A DNA stretch of 64,000 bases from Bacteroidota bacterium (GTDB lineage Bacteria; Bacteroidota; Bacteroidia; Chitinophagales; Chitinophagaceae), in assembly GCA_016712665.1 (NCBI GenBank), contig JADJQP010000001.1:992001-1056000 (forward strand), given 5' to 3'. Shown in pieces: positions 9,904 to 19,445 of this stretch. Position 1 is the first letter of the stretch, and each line of letters starts with the position of its first letter. Made by a program: the position numbers and the translations under genes. A model generated the notes under the pieces. The model saw nothing but the letters and a program-made list of their open reading frames with translations. It did not search any database and had not been told where the DNA came from.

Positions 9904-10500
9904 TTATGCAAAATTGGCAATCAAAATTTGAATACATCCCACCATAAATCCCAGCACGGCACCTATAATTTCCACAAATCGGAATTCTTTGCTCATAATG
10001 GCATTTAAAATTTCTTCTAATTTATCGCTGCTAAAATTGGAAACTTTATCTACTACCATTTTCTCTACATTTAAATCCTGCTTCATGCCGTCGGTCATTT
10101 TTTCGATCAATGTCGGAAACAAAGATTCGATTTCGGTCACCATCCCTTTCTTGATGCTATTGAGTGTATCGTCTTTAATAAACATGGAAAGTAGTGGCAT
10201 TTCTTCCTGAAGTTTTACTTTAATAAAGCCATCAATTTTTTCCTCAATAAAGGGCATAGCCCTTTGCACTATTTTCGGATCATGCAGTTTGGCCGAAATG
10301 TCATCAAATGAAATCAATTCCTTTGCCACCAAGGATCCTAATTTTTCGGCAAATTGTTGTTGCCTTTTGGGAAAAATACCCTGCAATTTATAACCCAGAA
10401 TATTTAAGGGTTCGCGAGGATGAAACAGCATTTTGATGGCCACCCAATTGGTAAACCACCCTATGAATGCAGCAATAAATGGAAGAGAATAAATCATCAT
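9904..10500 (-). CDS. DUF445-family membrane protein
   Basis: 198-residue protein with a hydrophobic N-terminal helix containing the family signature (AFIGWFTNWVAIKMLFHP), a long helical hydrophilic middle (about residues 40-170) and a second membrane helix at the C-terminus (VLGFMVGCIQILIANFA). This hairpin-like layout with both ends in the membrane is typical of short DUF445 proteins (YheB-like). The function is unknown. The start MMIY is at 10500. Confidence 0.85.
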   Translation of the reverse strand: MMIYSLPFIAAFIGWFTNWVAIKMLFHPREPLNILGYKLQGIFPKRQQQFAEKLGSLVAKELISFDDISAKLHDPKIVQRAMPFIEEKIDGFIKVKLQEEMPLLSMFIKDDTLNSIKKGMVTEIESLFPTLIEKMTDGMKQDLNVEKMVVDKVSNFSSDKLEEILNAIMSKEFRFVEIIGAVLGFMVGCIQILIANFA

Positions 10501-10593
10501 AAATTAAAGGAATTAATTAGACGGTGAGGATACGTGTCTGCTACTGGTTTTTATGCCACATATTGACTGTTTCGATTTTTTGAGAAACAAAAC

Positions 10594-10619
10594 AAAAAAG
10601 GAGTGCATTGGAAGTACAC
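10594..10619 (-). terminator. Possible weak terminator after cphB
   Basis: Just beyond the cphB stop, a 5-bp imperfect hairpin (TACAC-side at 10615-10619, GTGCA at 10603-10607) is followed on the minus strand by a T run (A-run at 10594-10599). Short stem, so tentative. Confidence 0.35.
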
Positions 10620-10620
10620 A

Positions 10621-11511
10621 CTATTCAACTTCTGTTTTGGCATATTCATTTTCATGCATGGCAAGATACTTTCTTTCACTTAAAATATATTTATTGCCCT
10701 TGGCCAGAAAATGAACAATTAAATTTTCTATTGAAATTGGGCTACCATCAGCCAAATCAGCAATATTACTATGTCTGATATTGTGCCCATCAATAATAAC
10801 AATCATGCCCGATCCGATGGCTTCCATATAATTGCCGTCTGTAATAAGAAGCCCGGTATCTTCTCCCAAACCGATACCAATACAGGAAGGATTGGATGCA
10901 ACAGCTTGAGCCAATCTGCCAAATCGGCCCCGCTTATCGAAATGGGAATCAAAAATTACATCGCGCATAAAAGCCAATCCGGTAGTTACCTTCACTGCGC
11001 CCTTTAAATGGGCATTGGCGGCATTCCCTTCATAAATCATGGTATTGCTCATGGCCATGGCTCCGGCACTGGTCCCTGCAATTAAAAAGCCCGTTTCATT
11101 ATTGTATCTGGAGCGTAAAATATCATAAATTTCGGTGCCTCCAAACGTGGCAGTCAAACGCATTTGATTACCGCCACTAATCATTACCGCATCTGCATTT
11201 CTGATCCGCTCTATATATTCCGGGTTTTGGGCTTCCTCTCGATTGCGAATATTAAGTGTATGAACATTATTGCAGGAAAGTTTTGCAAAGGCATCTAAAT
11301 AATTATCTCCCACTTCAATGGGAATCATAGAGGCAGTGGTGATGACTTCTATTCTGCTGTCATTCTGAAATTTGGTTTCATTCACAATGCGTCTTAAAAT
11401 GCCCTCCTCAAAAAAATTAAGATTGTTACGCTGTATAAATCCCTGTTCCAAATCGGTGCCTTTGTCTTCTGCGCCGCCTACCGGAATTAGTTTGCCTTTT
11501 GGTAAATTCAT
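10621..11511 (-). CDS. cphB: Cyanophycinase
   Basis: Serine-type exopeptidase of the S51 family that cleaves cyanophycin to beta-Asp-Arg dipeptides. The 296-residue protein has the expected N-terminal PKGKLIPVGGAEDKG, the ISGGNQMRL segment (111-119) and the nucleophile Ser148 in GTSAGAM. It also carries FDSHFDKRGRFGRL and the IGIGLGEDTGL segment conserved in the family. It has no signal peptide and so acts in the cytoplasm, fitting an intracellular polymer. Together with cphA at 616-3237 it makes a full storage and mobilisation pair. It is transcribed alone, ~150 bp beyond the end of the complex I operon. Confidence 0.93.
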   Translation of the reverse strand: MNLPKGKLIPVGGAEDKGTDLEQGFIQRNNLNFFEEGILRRIVNETKFQNDSRIEVITTASMIPIEVGDNYLDAFAKLSCNNVHTLNIRNREEAQNPEYIERIRNADAVMISGGNQMRLTATFGGTEIYDILRSRYNNETGFLIAGTSAGAMAMSNTMIYEGNAANAHLKGAVKVTTGLAFMRDVIFDSHFDKRGRFGRLAQAVASNPSCIGIGLGEDTGLLITDGNYMEAIGSGMIVIIDGHNIRHSNIADLADGSPISIENLIVHFLAKGNKYILSERKYLAMHENEYAKTEVE

Positions 11512-11662
11512 GTTATAGTAGAATATGCAAATATAAAAGCTTTAGCTTAAAAATGTGGCCAAAAAGGCTTGTGGTGCATAAAGTGTGCAAAGTATTATCT
11601 CATGTATTTCATCATCTAGCGAGTGGCTATTCTGAATTGTAACGCCTTTACTATGGAAGCAA

Positions 11663-12058
11663 TTAAGCTTGTTGCTTAAATTCATAGTAGGGCACCTGGT
11701 CATTACTGATAGCTTCCTTTTGTTGCCAAAACGCAGCGGTTACCACATGTCCATCCGGTGTTTTTAAACTGCGCCCGTAAATGGCGTTGGTAACATTGAA
11801 CGTATAATCGCTGACACCAACGGTGAAGGTCTCAGCTACAGGTGCAACAACTATAGGTTCTGCTTCTGATGCCTCAGTGTTTGCTGCCGGTTTTGCAGCG
11901 GCTTTTGGTGCCGGAGAGGGAACGACTACCACCGTAAATCGATTGTACTCAAGTAATTTTTTTAGAAAATCGACCCGTTCGGGTTTTACCAGTTTTTCAA
12001 CGATGCTGCACTTGATACCGTCGAGTTCTTCAAATTCGTGATTCTTATTAATTGCCAT
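11663..12058 (-). CDS. Conserved hypothetical protein at the end of the complex I operon
   Basis: 131 residues, no signal peptide or membrane segment. It has two well-formed parts: residues 1-47 (NHEFEELDGIKCSIVEKLV ... YNRFTVVVV), and about 80-131, rich in aromatic and beta-forming residues (ETFTVGVSDYTFN ... YGRSLKTPDGHVVTAAFW). They are joined by an Ala/Pro/Glu linker (about 48-78). I do not recognise a functional family. It begins 19 bp after the nuoN stop on the same strand with no terminator between, so it is probably co-transcribed with complex I. Confidence 0.6.
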   Translation of the reverse strand: MAINKNHEFEELDGIKCSIVEKLVKPERVDFLKKLLEYNRFTVVVVPSPAPKAAAKPAANTEASEAEPIVVAPVAETFTVGVSDYTFNVTNAIYGRSLKTPDGHVVTAAFWQQKEAISNDQVPYYEFKQQA

Positions 12059-12077
12059 AAGTAAATCTTCTTTTTTT

Positions 12078-13479
12078 CTATTGTATTAAGCTACGTATAT
12101 AATCATAAATGGAACTAAAAAATCCAATAAACACAATACCGGCACTGCAAATGAGAAGTCCCACTTTTGTACTGAATTGAAGGGGAATAGGGGCCACAGG
12201 CGTTTCGTTTTTATCCATAAATACCGCTCTAATTACCCGCAAATAGTAGTACAGTGAAATGATCATATTTACTGCAGCAATTCCTATAAAAACATACGTT
12301 CCATTGGATGCACCGGCAGTGAGCAAAAACAATTTTCCAAAAAATCCGGCTGTCGGCGGAATGCCTGCCAATGAAAATAAAGCCAGCGCCAATATCCAAC
12401 TCAATAGGGGATTGGTTTGATATAGACCCTTGTAGTCGTCAATATTTTCTTTCCCTGAAAAATAGGATATCAAGCCGGCTACACCGAAGGCAGCCAAATT
12501 GGAAAAAATATAAATGAAAATAAAATAAATAACGGAGGTGCTTCCTTGTATGGAATTGCTACTGATGCCCACTAAAATGAAACCAACTTGTGCTATGGAT
12601 GAAAAGGCCAAAAATCGTTTGATGTTTTGTTGACGAAGTGCAAATAGATTGCCAATCAACATGGTGAGTATAGACAAAACCATTATCATCATATACCAGG
12701 TGCTGCTATAGGGCTGAAAGACGGTATACAACACCGAAACAAATACAAAAGCAATGGCTCCTTTCGAAATTACTGAAAGAAAGGCAGTTACAGGAATAGG
12801 CGCACCCTCATACACATCGGCAGTCCAAAGATGAAAAGGAACGATAGACATTTTAAAGGCAAAGGCGGTAAACAAAAATACAAAGGCCATTATTTGCAAG
12901 GGACTTCCATCAAGCAGACCCGGTAGCGATACATAACTGAGTGAGCCGGTGGCGCCATACATCAATGAGATACCAAATAACAAAATGCCTGATGAAAAGG
13001 CCGACGATAATATCATTTTCATGCCGGCTTCTGATGATTTTTTTCGGTCGAGGTGTAAGTTGGCCAAGGCTGCAACGGGTATGGTAGCCAACTCTAAGGA
13101 TAAATAAAACATCAGTAGATTTCCACTGGATATCAAAAAAAACATGCCCAACAGGGAGGATAGCATCAACATGAAAAATTCGCTCAAGTGATCACATTTT
13201 TTGAAGCCAGTCGCTAAACAGCATGGCAATCAAAAGTACCCCTCCATTGAGTATATTTTTTTGCAATACCATGATGGCATTGGTTTGATACATATCTTCA
13301 AATAGATGTCCTTCATGGTTCAGCACGAATCCGCTTGCAAAATTAAGCGCCAATAAAACCTGAATTACGATGAGCAGGTTATTATTAGAAATGCCCTTGC
13401 CTAACTTTAATACAATCAGAAAAAAGAGGATAGCAACTATCATCAGTTCTGGTTTCATCAATATAAAAAAATCATTCAT
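12078..13479 (-). CDS. nuoN: NADH-quinone oxidoreductase subunit N (one frameshift)
   Basis: Antiporter-like membrane subunit of complex I that contributes to proton pumping. The N-terminal ~93 residues are on one frame and the rest on another. The join is in the T-run at 13197-13202, which is one base too long; with five instead of six the protein reads FSDWLQKCDHLSEFFMLMLSS without break. The remainder has the conserved antiporter helices, including the broken-helix region around AFAFKMSIVPFHLWTADVYEGAP with its key Lys, and AALFSL... near FSLAGIPPTAGFFGKL. Corrected length is about 466 residues. It is the last nuo gene of the operon, 10 bp after nuoM. Confidence 0.93.
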
Positions 13480-13489
13480 TAACTTGATT

Positions 13490-14980
13490 TTATTTTGCTC
13501 CCAATGAAGATTGAGATATTTTTTGCATTATTATTTCCGTACCTGGTGTTACCAATTCGTTGAGCCAAAAAGGTGCGAGGCCAATTGCCAATATTCCAAT
13601 CATTAAAATGATACCGGCCAATTTCTCATTCCAACTTGCATCGCCTAATTGCCCAAATTCTTCCTTTAGGGGGCCCATGGCGGTTTTTCCGACAGCCCGT
13701 AATATATACACTGCGGTAACCACAATACTGGCACAGGCCAAGATGGTTGCAAGGCGATGAAATAAGTCGGGGTGTTCCCATGAACCCATAAAAATAGTCA
13801 TTTCTGCTACAAATCCACTAAGACCCGGTAAGCCTAATGAACAAAATCCTACAATAAATAACAAGGTGATGGTAAATGGCATTATTCTTAATAAGCCACC
13901 CATTTCGTTCACTTGTCGTGTATGTGTTCGTTCATAAATCATTCCAATCACTGCGAAAAACAAGGCCGTCATTAAGCCATGACTTACCATTTGCATTACC
14001 GCTCCTATGATCGCTACTTTTGTGAGCATTCCGATACCCAACAATACAAAGCCGCAATGGCTCACCGAGGAATAGGCATTAATATACTTTAGGTCAGTTT
14101 GCATCATAGTGGCAAAAGCTCCGTAAAAAATGGCAATGGTTGAAAGCGCAATAATAATATTTGCATATTCATGTGCAGCTTCGGGCATGAGATAGGTAGC
14201 CACCCGCAAACAACCATAACCACCCAGCTTCATCGAGATACCTGCCAAAAACATCGATCCGGCGGTTGGTGCAGAGGAATGCCCATCGGGTACCCATGTA
14301 TGAAACGGAAATAAAGCGGTGAATATGCCGAAGCCGACAAATAATAGCGGGAAACAAATTTTTTGCGCCATGGGCGGAATGGACACCCGTGCTAATTGTA
14401 TTAAGTCAAACGTGTTGCCACTACTCATATAAAGGCCTAATAAACCAAGTAATACCAGGGCCGAACCAGCCATCAACATCAAGGCTAATTTATTAGCGCT
14501 GTATTCTTTTTTGCCACTACCCCAAATTCCGATTAGTAAATATTTAGGGATGACCGCTATTTCCAAAAAGAAAAATAATATAAACAAATCGAGAGAGATA
14601 AAAAAGCCATAGGCACCTAAACTCAATAAAATCAGTAAGAAGTAAAACTCTTTTGTCATTTTTTCAACCTTCCACGACATCAGCACACCGGCTATTACAA
14701 CAAAGGCAGTGAGTAATATCATGGCTATTGAAATACCATCTACTCCCAGATGAAAACCAATATTCCAACTTTTAAATAAAATCGTTTGTTGCTCAAAAAG
14801 CATTTGTGAGGTGTCGCCATGAACTCTTGCTTGATTATAGCAATAATAGAGAAATAAGGATAAACCAAGTTGCGCAGCCGAACCCAAAAAGGCTATCCAG
14901 CGAACCTGAGACGGATTGCGCGCCGCCAACACAGCCAGTGCAGTAATAAGCGGAAACAATATGAGTAATAATAAGTTCAT
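13490..14980 (-). CDS. nuoM: NADH-quinone oxidoreductase subunit M
   Basis: 496-residue antiporter-like proton-pumping subunit of complex I with about 14 membrane helices. Recognised from GVDGISIAMILLTAF (about 80-94), FFLEIAVIPKYLLIG with the essential Glu of TM5, the TALFPFHTWVPDGHSSAPTAGSM block (about 219-241), KYINAYSSVSHCGFVLLG and FCSLGLPGLSGFVAE. Intact. It lies 20 bp after nuoL and 10 bp before nuoN. Confidence 0.97.
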   Translation of the reverse strand: MNLLLLILFPLITALAVLAARNPSQVRWIAFLGSAAQLGLSLFLYYCYNQARVHGDTSQMLFEQQTILFKSWNIGFHLGVDGISIAMILLTAFVVIAGVLMSWKVEKMTKEFYFLLILLSLGAYGFFISLDLFILFFFLEIAVIPKYLLIGIWGSGKKEYSANKLALMLMAGSALVLLGLLGLYMSSGNTFDLIQLARVSIPPMAQKICFPLLFVGFGIFTALFPFHTWVPDGHSSAPTAGSMFLAGISMKLGGYGCLRVATYLMPEAAHEYANIIIALSTIAIFYGAFATMMQTDLKYINAYSSVSHCGFVLLGIGMLTKVAIIGAVMQMVSHGLMTALFFAVIGMIYERTHTRQVNEMGGLLRIMPFTITLLFIVGFCSLGLPGLSGFVAEMTIFMGSWEHPDLFHRLATILACASIVVTAVYILRAVGKTAMGPLKEEFGQLGDASWNEKLAGIILMIGILAIGLAPFWLNELVTPGTEIIMQKISQSSLGAK

Positions 14981-15000
14981 TCTTTTTTTTTAAGTCCTGT

Positions 15001-16934
15001 TTACTTCCATAAATAAAGGGCACACACCACCAAAGCAATCACTCCTGCCAGAAAATAAATACCATACTCCTGCACCTTTCCTGATTGAAGGCCTTTTATC
15101 TTTTCTGAAATTTTTTGGGTTGAATTGGCTGTTGCATTCACCATTCCGTCTACTATATTTTTATCGAACCACGCTGCAGGTCGGCCAACTATATTGAACA
15201 AAATACTTTTGGTTACAAATAAATACAATTCGTCGATATAAAATTTGTGATAGGCCACTTTGTAAATACTTTTAAGGGCCGCGGCAATAGAATCTGGTTT
15301 GCTATTCTCCTTTTTATAAAGGTATAGGGCGAGTAAGATACCTGCCAGTCCTAAGGAAACCGGCAATATGGAAAATTGTAGATGAAAAACACTCACTAAA
15401 GGCATACCATCTGAACTCACAAATTTTCCAAATGGAACAAAACCTAAACCGGCCGCGCTAATCGCCAATAAAATGAGTGGCATCATCATGGCAAAACCAC
15501 CCTCACCATGATGTTCGCCATGAGGATGATACTCTTTTTTCCAAAAAATACTAAAATACAAACGAAACATATAGAAGGCTGTAAGCCCCGAAGTAAGCAA
15601 GGCCATCCAATAAATGAGCGGATTGTGATGGAATGCAGCCAGTAAAATTTCCTCCTTACTAAAAAATCCCGCAAAAGGGGGCACTCCCGATATGGCCAAA
15701 CAAGCGATTAAAAAAGTGATATGGGTAATGGGCATGTATTTTCGCAAACCACCCATATCCTTCATATCATTGCTATGCACAAAATGAATGACAGCACCTG
15801 CACCCAAAAACAATAGGGCTTTAAAAATGGCATGGGTAAATAAATGAAACATAGAAGCCGTATAACCAAGGCCTGCCTCACCACCATATTTTGACACCCC
15901 AAGGCAAACATCATAAATCCAATTTGCGACATGGTAGAGAAGGCAAGCACCCGCTTAATATCTGTTTGGGTACAAGCAATTATGGCTGCGATTACAGCAG
16001 ATAGTACACCAACATATGCCACTACCTCCAATGCATCGGGGGCCGACAAAGCAAAAACCGGAAATAGTCGTGCTACTAAAAACACCCCAGCCACTACCAT
16101 GGTAGCTGCATGAATTAAGGCAGATACCGGAGTAGGACCTTCCATTGCATCCGGAAGCCAAATATGTAACGGAAACATGGCACTTTTACCGGCACCACCT
16201 ACAAATACCAGCAACATGCCCCAAGTAAGGGCTGAAATGCCGATGAAGGAAGCCGCTAAAGCAGATTTCAATTGAGTTGATTCAGGACTTGTTAAACGCT
16301 GAATTAGGGTGGTAAAATCGAGTGTGCCTGAGTAAAAGGCAAGAATCAAAATGCCGATTAAAAATCCAAGATCAGCAAAGCGGGTTACAATGAAGGCCTT
16401 TTTACATGCCGCAACAGCGCTGGGTTTTTCAAAATAATATCCGATGAGCAAAAAGGAAGAAACCCCTACCAATTCCCAAAAAATATAAATTTGAAAAATA
16501 TTGGAGGCAATAACCAAACCCAACATCGAAAAGGTAAAGAGACCCAAAAAGGAGTAATAGGTGGCAAAACGCTCTTCCCCTTTCATATATCCCAAACTGT
16601 AGATATGCACCATCAAAGAAATTAAGGTGACTACCACCAGCATCATTGCGGTAATAGGATCTAACAAAATACCCATATCAATAGATAAGCCCTGTGAGAA
16701 TTCGAGCCAGGTATATTTAAAAGGAATTAATTTTTGATAGACACCGTCTACGTTACCATATTCAAAAAAATAACCGTACGCAACATAAAAGGCAAGACAA
16801 GTAGCCATAAACAATAGGGCTGTACTAATCAACCCAGAGAGATTTTTGATATAAGATCGGCCAAATAATCCCATCACCAAAAAACTGGCAAAGGGGAGTA
16901 GCAGAATAAGAATAATATAACTGGCGTTCGGCAT
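15001..16934 (-). CDS. nuoL: NADH-quinone oxidoreductase subunit L (one frameshift)
   Basis: The largest antiporter-like subunit of complex I, with the long lateral helix at its C-terminus. Conserved blocks are visible: FWELVGVSSFLLIGYYFE, the SAMFPLHIWLPDAMEGPTP segment with VSALIHAATMV, KRVLAFSTMSQIGFM, and after the shift HLFTHAIFKALLFLGAGAVIH. One C is missing from the plus-strand run at 15897-15900; adding it joins ...MFALG to VSKYGGEAGLGYTASM. Corrected length is about 644 residues, normal for NuoL. The ATG at 16934 is followed by a typical first helix. It lies 5 bp from nuoK. Confidence 0.95.
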
Positions 16935-16939
16935 GTAGA

Positions 16940-17251
16940 TTAATATTTCATTTCGTCCGTACCTTCCACATCAATGGATTGAAAATTACGGGATAAGTTA
17001 ATAATGATGGCTATGGCAACAGCAGCTTCGGCCGCGGCTATGGCAATAATAAAAATAGTGAAAAACATACCATCGAGTTTATGTGCCCAAAGGTATTTAT
17101 TGAAGGCTATAAAATTCAGGTTGACACTATTCAAAATCAGCTCAATACTCATAAGCATCGTAATCAAATTTCTGCGGGTAAAAAAACCATACACCCCGAT
17201 AAAAAAGAGCGCAGTGCTGATAAATAATATATGGTACAGTCCGGGTTGCAT
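16940..17251 (-). CDS. nuoK: NADH-quinone oxidoreductase subunit K
   Basis: 103 residues, three membrane helices, with the conserved membrane Glu residues in SIELILNSVNLNF and AAAEAAVAIAIII that belong to the proton path. Its ATG overlaps the nuoJ stop (TAATG), so the two are translationally coupled. Confidence 0.96.
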   Translation of the reverse strand: MQPGLYHILFISTALFFIGVYGFFTRRNLITMLMSIELILNSVNLNFIAFNKYLWAHKLDGMFFTIFIIAIAAAEAAVAIAIIINLSRNFQSIDVEGTDEMKY

Positions 17252-17769
17252 TATGATTTTTGAATTTTATTGTGAACAGCAATAACAATACAGCCTATCA
17301 AGGCAGCCAATAAGAGGATACTAACCACTTCAAACGGCAGGGCATATCCTCCCTTTTCGACACCCAACATTTGATTGCCAATATTTTCTATAGAAGGTTC
17401 AGTACTAGCATTTTTGGTACCTACAAAATGATGCCTGGCCACTTGCAACATAATTAGTGCGAAGCCGCAAAAGGCTGCCAAGCCCGCAAAAAGTTGTCGC
17501 CCTATTTTTTGCTCAGGAAGTTTTTCGCCGGTTTGCTGGGTAAGAAAAATAGAAAAAATTATGAGAACGGTGATGCCACCTACATAGACAATAATTTGCA
17601 CGGCGGCTATAAATTCATACTGCATCCAAAAATACATACCCGCTACGCCAATTAGGGAGAATAATAAGAAGATTGCTGCACGAAATATATGTCGGGTAGT
17701 TACGGCCAATAGACCGCATCCGAGTATCAAACCCGCCAACATATAAAAAATAATATCTGCTCCGCTCAT
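17251..17769 (-). CDS. nuoJ: NADH-quinone oxidoreductase subunit J
   Basis: 172-residue membrane subunit of complex I with five predicted helices. The FFLLFSLIGVAGMYF-like second helix and the AVQIIVYVGGITVLIIFSIFL third helix are diagnostic. The latter holds the pi-bulge helix that couples quinone chemistry to pumping. The stop overlaps the nuoK start. Confidence 0.96.
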   Translation of the reverse strand: MSGADIIFYMLAGLILGCGLLAVTTRHIFRAAIFLLFSLIGVAGMYFWMQYEFIAAVQIIVYVGGITVLIIFSIFLTQQTGEKLPEQKIGRQLFAGLAAFCGFALIMLQVARHHFVGTKNASTEPSIENIGNQMLGVEKGGYALPFEVVSILLLAALIGCIVIAVHNKIQKS

Positions 17770-17818
17770 TTTTATTGATTCAATTCGTTTAGTTTACTAT
17801 GTATTTTTTTTATGCCCA

Positions 17819-18295
17819 TTATTCGATACCCTCCATTATTTTGGATCCTTCTTTGTTTAATACCTTTGTTAACTGATTTCGGTCAAATACACTGTGTTCA
17901 AATGTTTGGGCCATTACTATGGCATCAGACGGACATGCTGTTATGCATAAATTACACATGGTGCATAGTTCCAGATGATATACCAACTTATCGATAGCTT
18001 TTTTCTTTTTACCTTCAGGGGTGATGTCAAATTTGGTAACTACTTTGATGGTGCCGTTGGGGCAAGCCAGTTCGCAAGCTGTGCAACCGGTACAACGATG
18101 TTCGTTATTTTCATCATGGGGCATCACTACTTCACCTTTAAATCGATCGGCTAATTTTAAAGTAGCCCTATTATCGGGATATTGCTCGGTAATGATTTGT
18201 TTGTGATTGGTAAAATAAAACAGGGTTCGGCGCATACCCACCATAAGGGATTTGAGTGCCCCGAAAATTTCCTTTATATAATTTACTAAAAACAT
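17819..18295 (-). CDS. nuoI: NADH-quinone oxidoreductase subunit I (2x[4Fe-4S])
   Basis: 158-residue peripheral subunit carrying clusters N6a and N6b. Two complete motifs are present: C68-x2-C71-x2-C74-x3-C78-P and C111-x2-C114-x2-C117-x3-C121-P. An amphipathic N-terminal helix anchors it to the membrane arm. It lies between nuoH and nuoJ with spacers of about 60 and 50 bp. Confidence 0.96.
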   Translation of the reverse strand: MFLVNYIKEIFGALKSLMVGMRRTLFYFTNHKQIITEQYPDNRATLKLADRFKGEVVMPHDENNEHRCTGCTACELACPNGTIKVVTKFDITPEGKKKKAIDKLVYHLELCTMCNLCITACPSDAIVMAQTFEHSVFDRNQLTKVLNKEGSKIMEGIE

Positions 18296-18356
18296 GTTTC
18301 AATTTTTTTATTGTGAAAAGCGCCACTACCGGACTATTTTCACAAATGTATTTTTT

Positions 18357-19433
18357 TTAAAAATGCCAACCCAATATCGCCATCGCTGTTACTATCAATA
18401 AATTCACCATACTAATCGGCAATAAATATTTCCATTCTAAATTCAATAATTGATCAATTCTCAATCGCGGGAAGGTCCACCGAAACCACATAATGAGAAA
18501 TATCAGAAAAAAAGTTTTGCCAAAAAACCAAAGACTGGATGGAATATAATCCATGATATGGTTAAATCCTTCCCAGTTTCCAATATGAAAAGGCATCCAT
18601 CCACCTAAAAATAGGGTAGCCCCAATGGCGCAGACAATAAAAACATTTACATATTCAGCTAAAAAAAACAGGGCGAATTTCATTCCGGAATATTCGGTAT
18701 GAAAACCTGCAGTCAGTTCCGATTCCGCCTCTGCCAAATCAAAGGGTGCTCGGTTGGTTTCGGCCGTTACGGCAATAATAAAAATGAGAAAAGAAATAAT
18801 TATGGGAATATGTCCTTTAAATATCCACCAGCCGTTTTGTTGCGATAAAATGATTTCATTCAAATTCAAAGTGCCTGTCAAAACCACTACGGTCAATATT
18901 GCAAGTCCTGCCGACAGCTCGTAGCTCACAATTTGCGCGCCACTACGCATGGCACCTAATAAAGAATATTTATTATTACTTGCCCATCCGGCCATTAAAA
19001 TACTGATTACTGATAGGGACGATACGGCAGAAACATACAGCACCCCAATGTTGAGATCCCACATGGTAAAGTCTTTGGCAAATACTATGGGTGCCATTAA
19101 TAACATGGCCACTATAATGGCCAGATACGGTGCAAAATTAAACAAGAATTTATCGGCACCGTTTGGGGTCATGGCTTCCTTCATCAATAGTTTGAGTGTA
19201 TCAGCTGCCGATTGAAATATACCCTTAGGCCCTACCCGATTGGGTCCCAAACGGATTTGCATCCACGCAGATACTTTTCGTTCCATAATCACCAATATCA
19301 AACCCAGAACCGCAAACAAGCTAATGACCAAAACCCCCATTATAACCATTTCGATAATGGTGACAAGGGTGGGGCTGAACGTGTCGTTCAACCAGGTATG
19401 AATCATATTTGCTATTTCACTAAAACTCCACAT
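18357..19433 (-). CDS. nuoH: NADH-quinone oxidoreductase subunit H
   Basis: 358-residue membrane subunit that forms the quinone-entry channel and the start of the E-channel. Diagnostic blocks: ERKVSAWMQIRLGPNRVGPKG (about 51-71), LFNFAPYLAII, AETNRAPFDLAEAESELTAGFHTEYSGMKFA (about 200-230) and MWFRWTFPRLRIDQLLNLEWKYLLP near the end. Intact. It follows the nuoD stop by only 12 bp. In a 14-subunit operon nuoE, nuoF and nuoG would stand in this gap. Confidence 0.97.
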   Translation of the reverse strand: MWSFSEIANMIHTWLNDTFSPTLVTIIEMVIMGVLVISLFAVLGLILVIMERKVSAWMQIRLGPNRVGPKGIFQSAADTLKLLMKEAMTPNGADKFLFNFAPYLAIIVAMLLMAPIVFAKDFTMWDLNIGVLYVSAVSSLSVISILMAGWASNNKYSLLGAMRSGAQIVSYELSAGLAILTVVVLTGTLNLNEIILSQQNGWWIFKGHIPIIISFLIFIIAVTAETNRAPFDLAEAESELTAGFHTEYSGMKFALFFLAEYVNVFIVCAIGATLFLGGWMPFHIGNWEGFNHIMDYIPSSLWFFGKTFFLIFLIMWFRWTFPRLRIDQLLNLEWKYLLPISMVNLLIVTAMAILGWHF

Positions 19434-19445
19434 GTATTCTTTTTT

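Noticed and set aside
9711..9937. Two overlapping open frames rich in Pro/Leu/Tyr
   Set aside because: They are translations of the G-rich tandem repeat and have no independent coding signal.
15001..16934. NuoL encoded as two separate polypeptides
   Set aside because: The halves join at one missing C in a C-run and restore a conserved helix. No start signal or family precedent supports a split protein.
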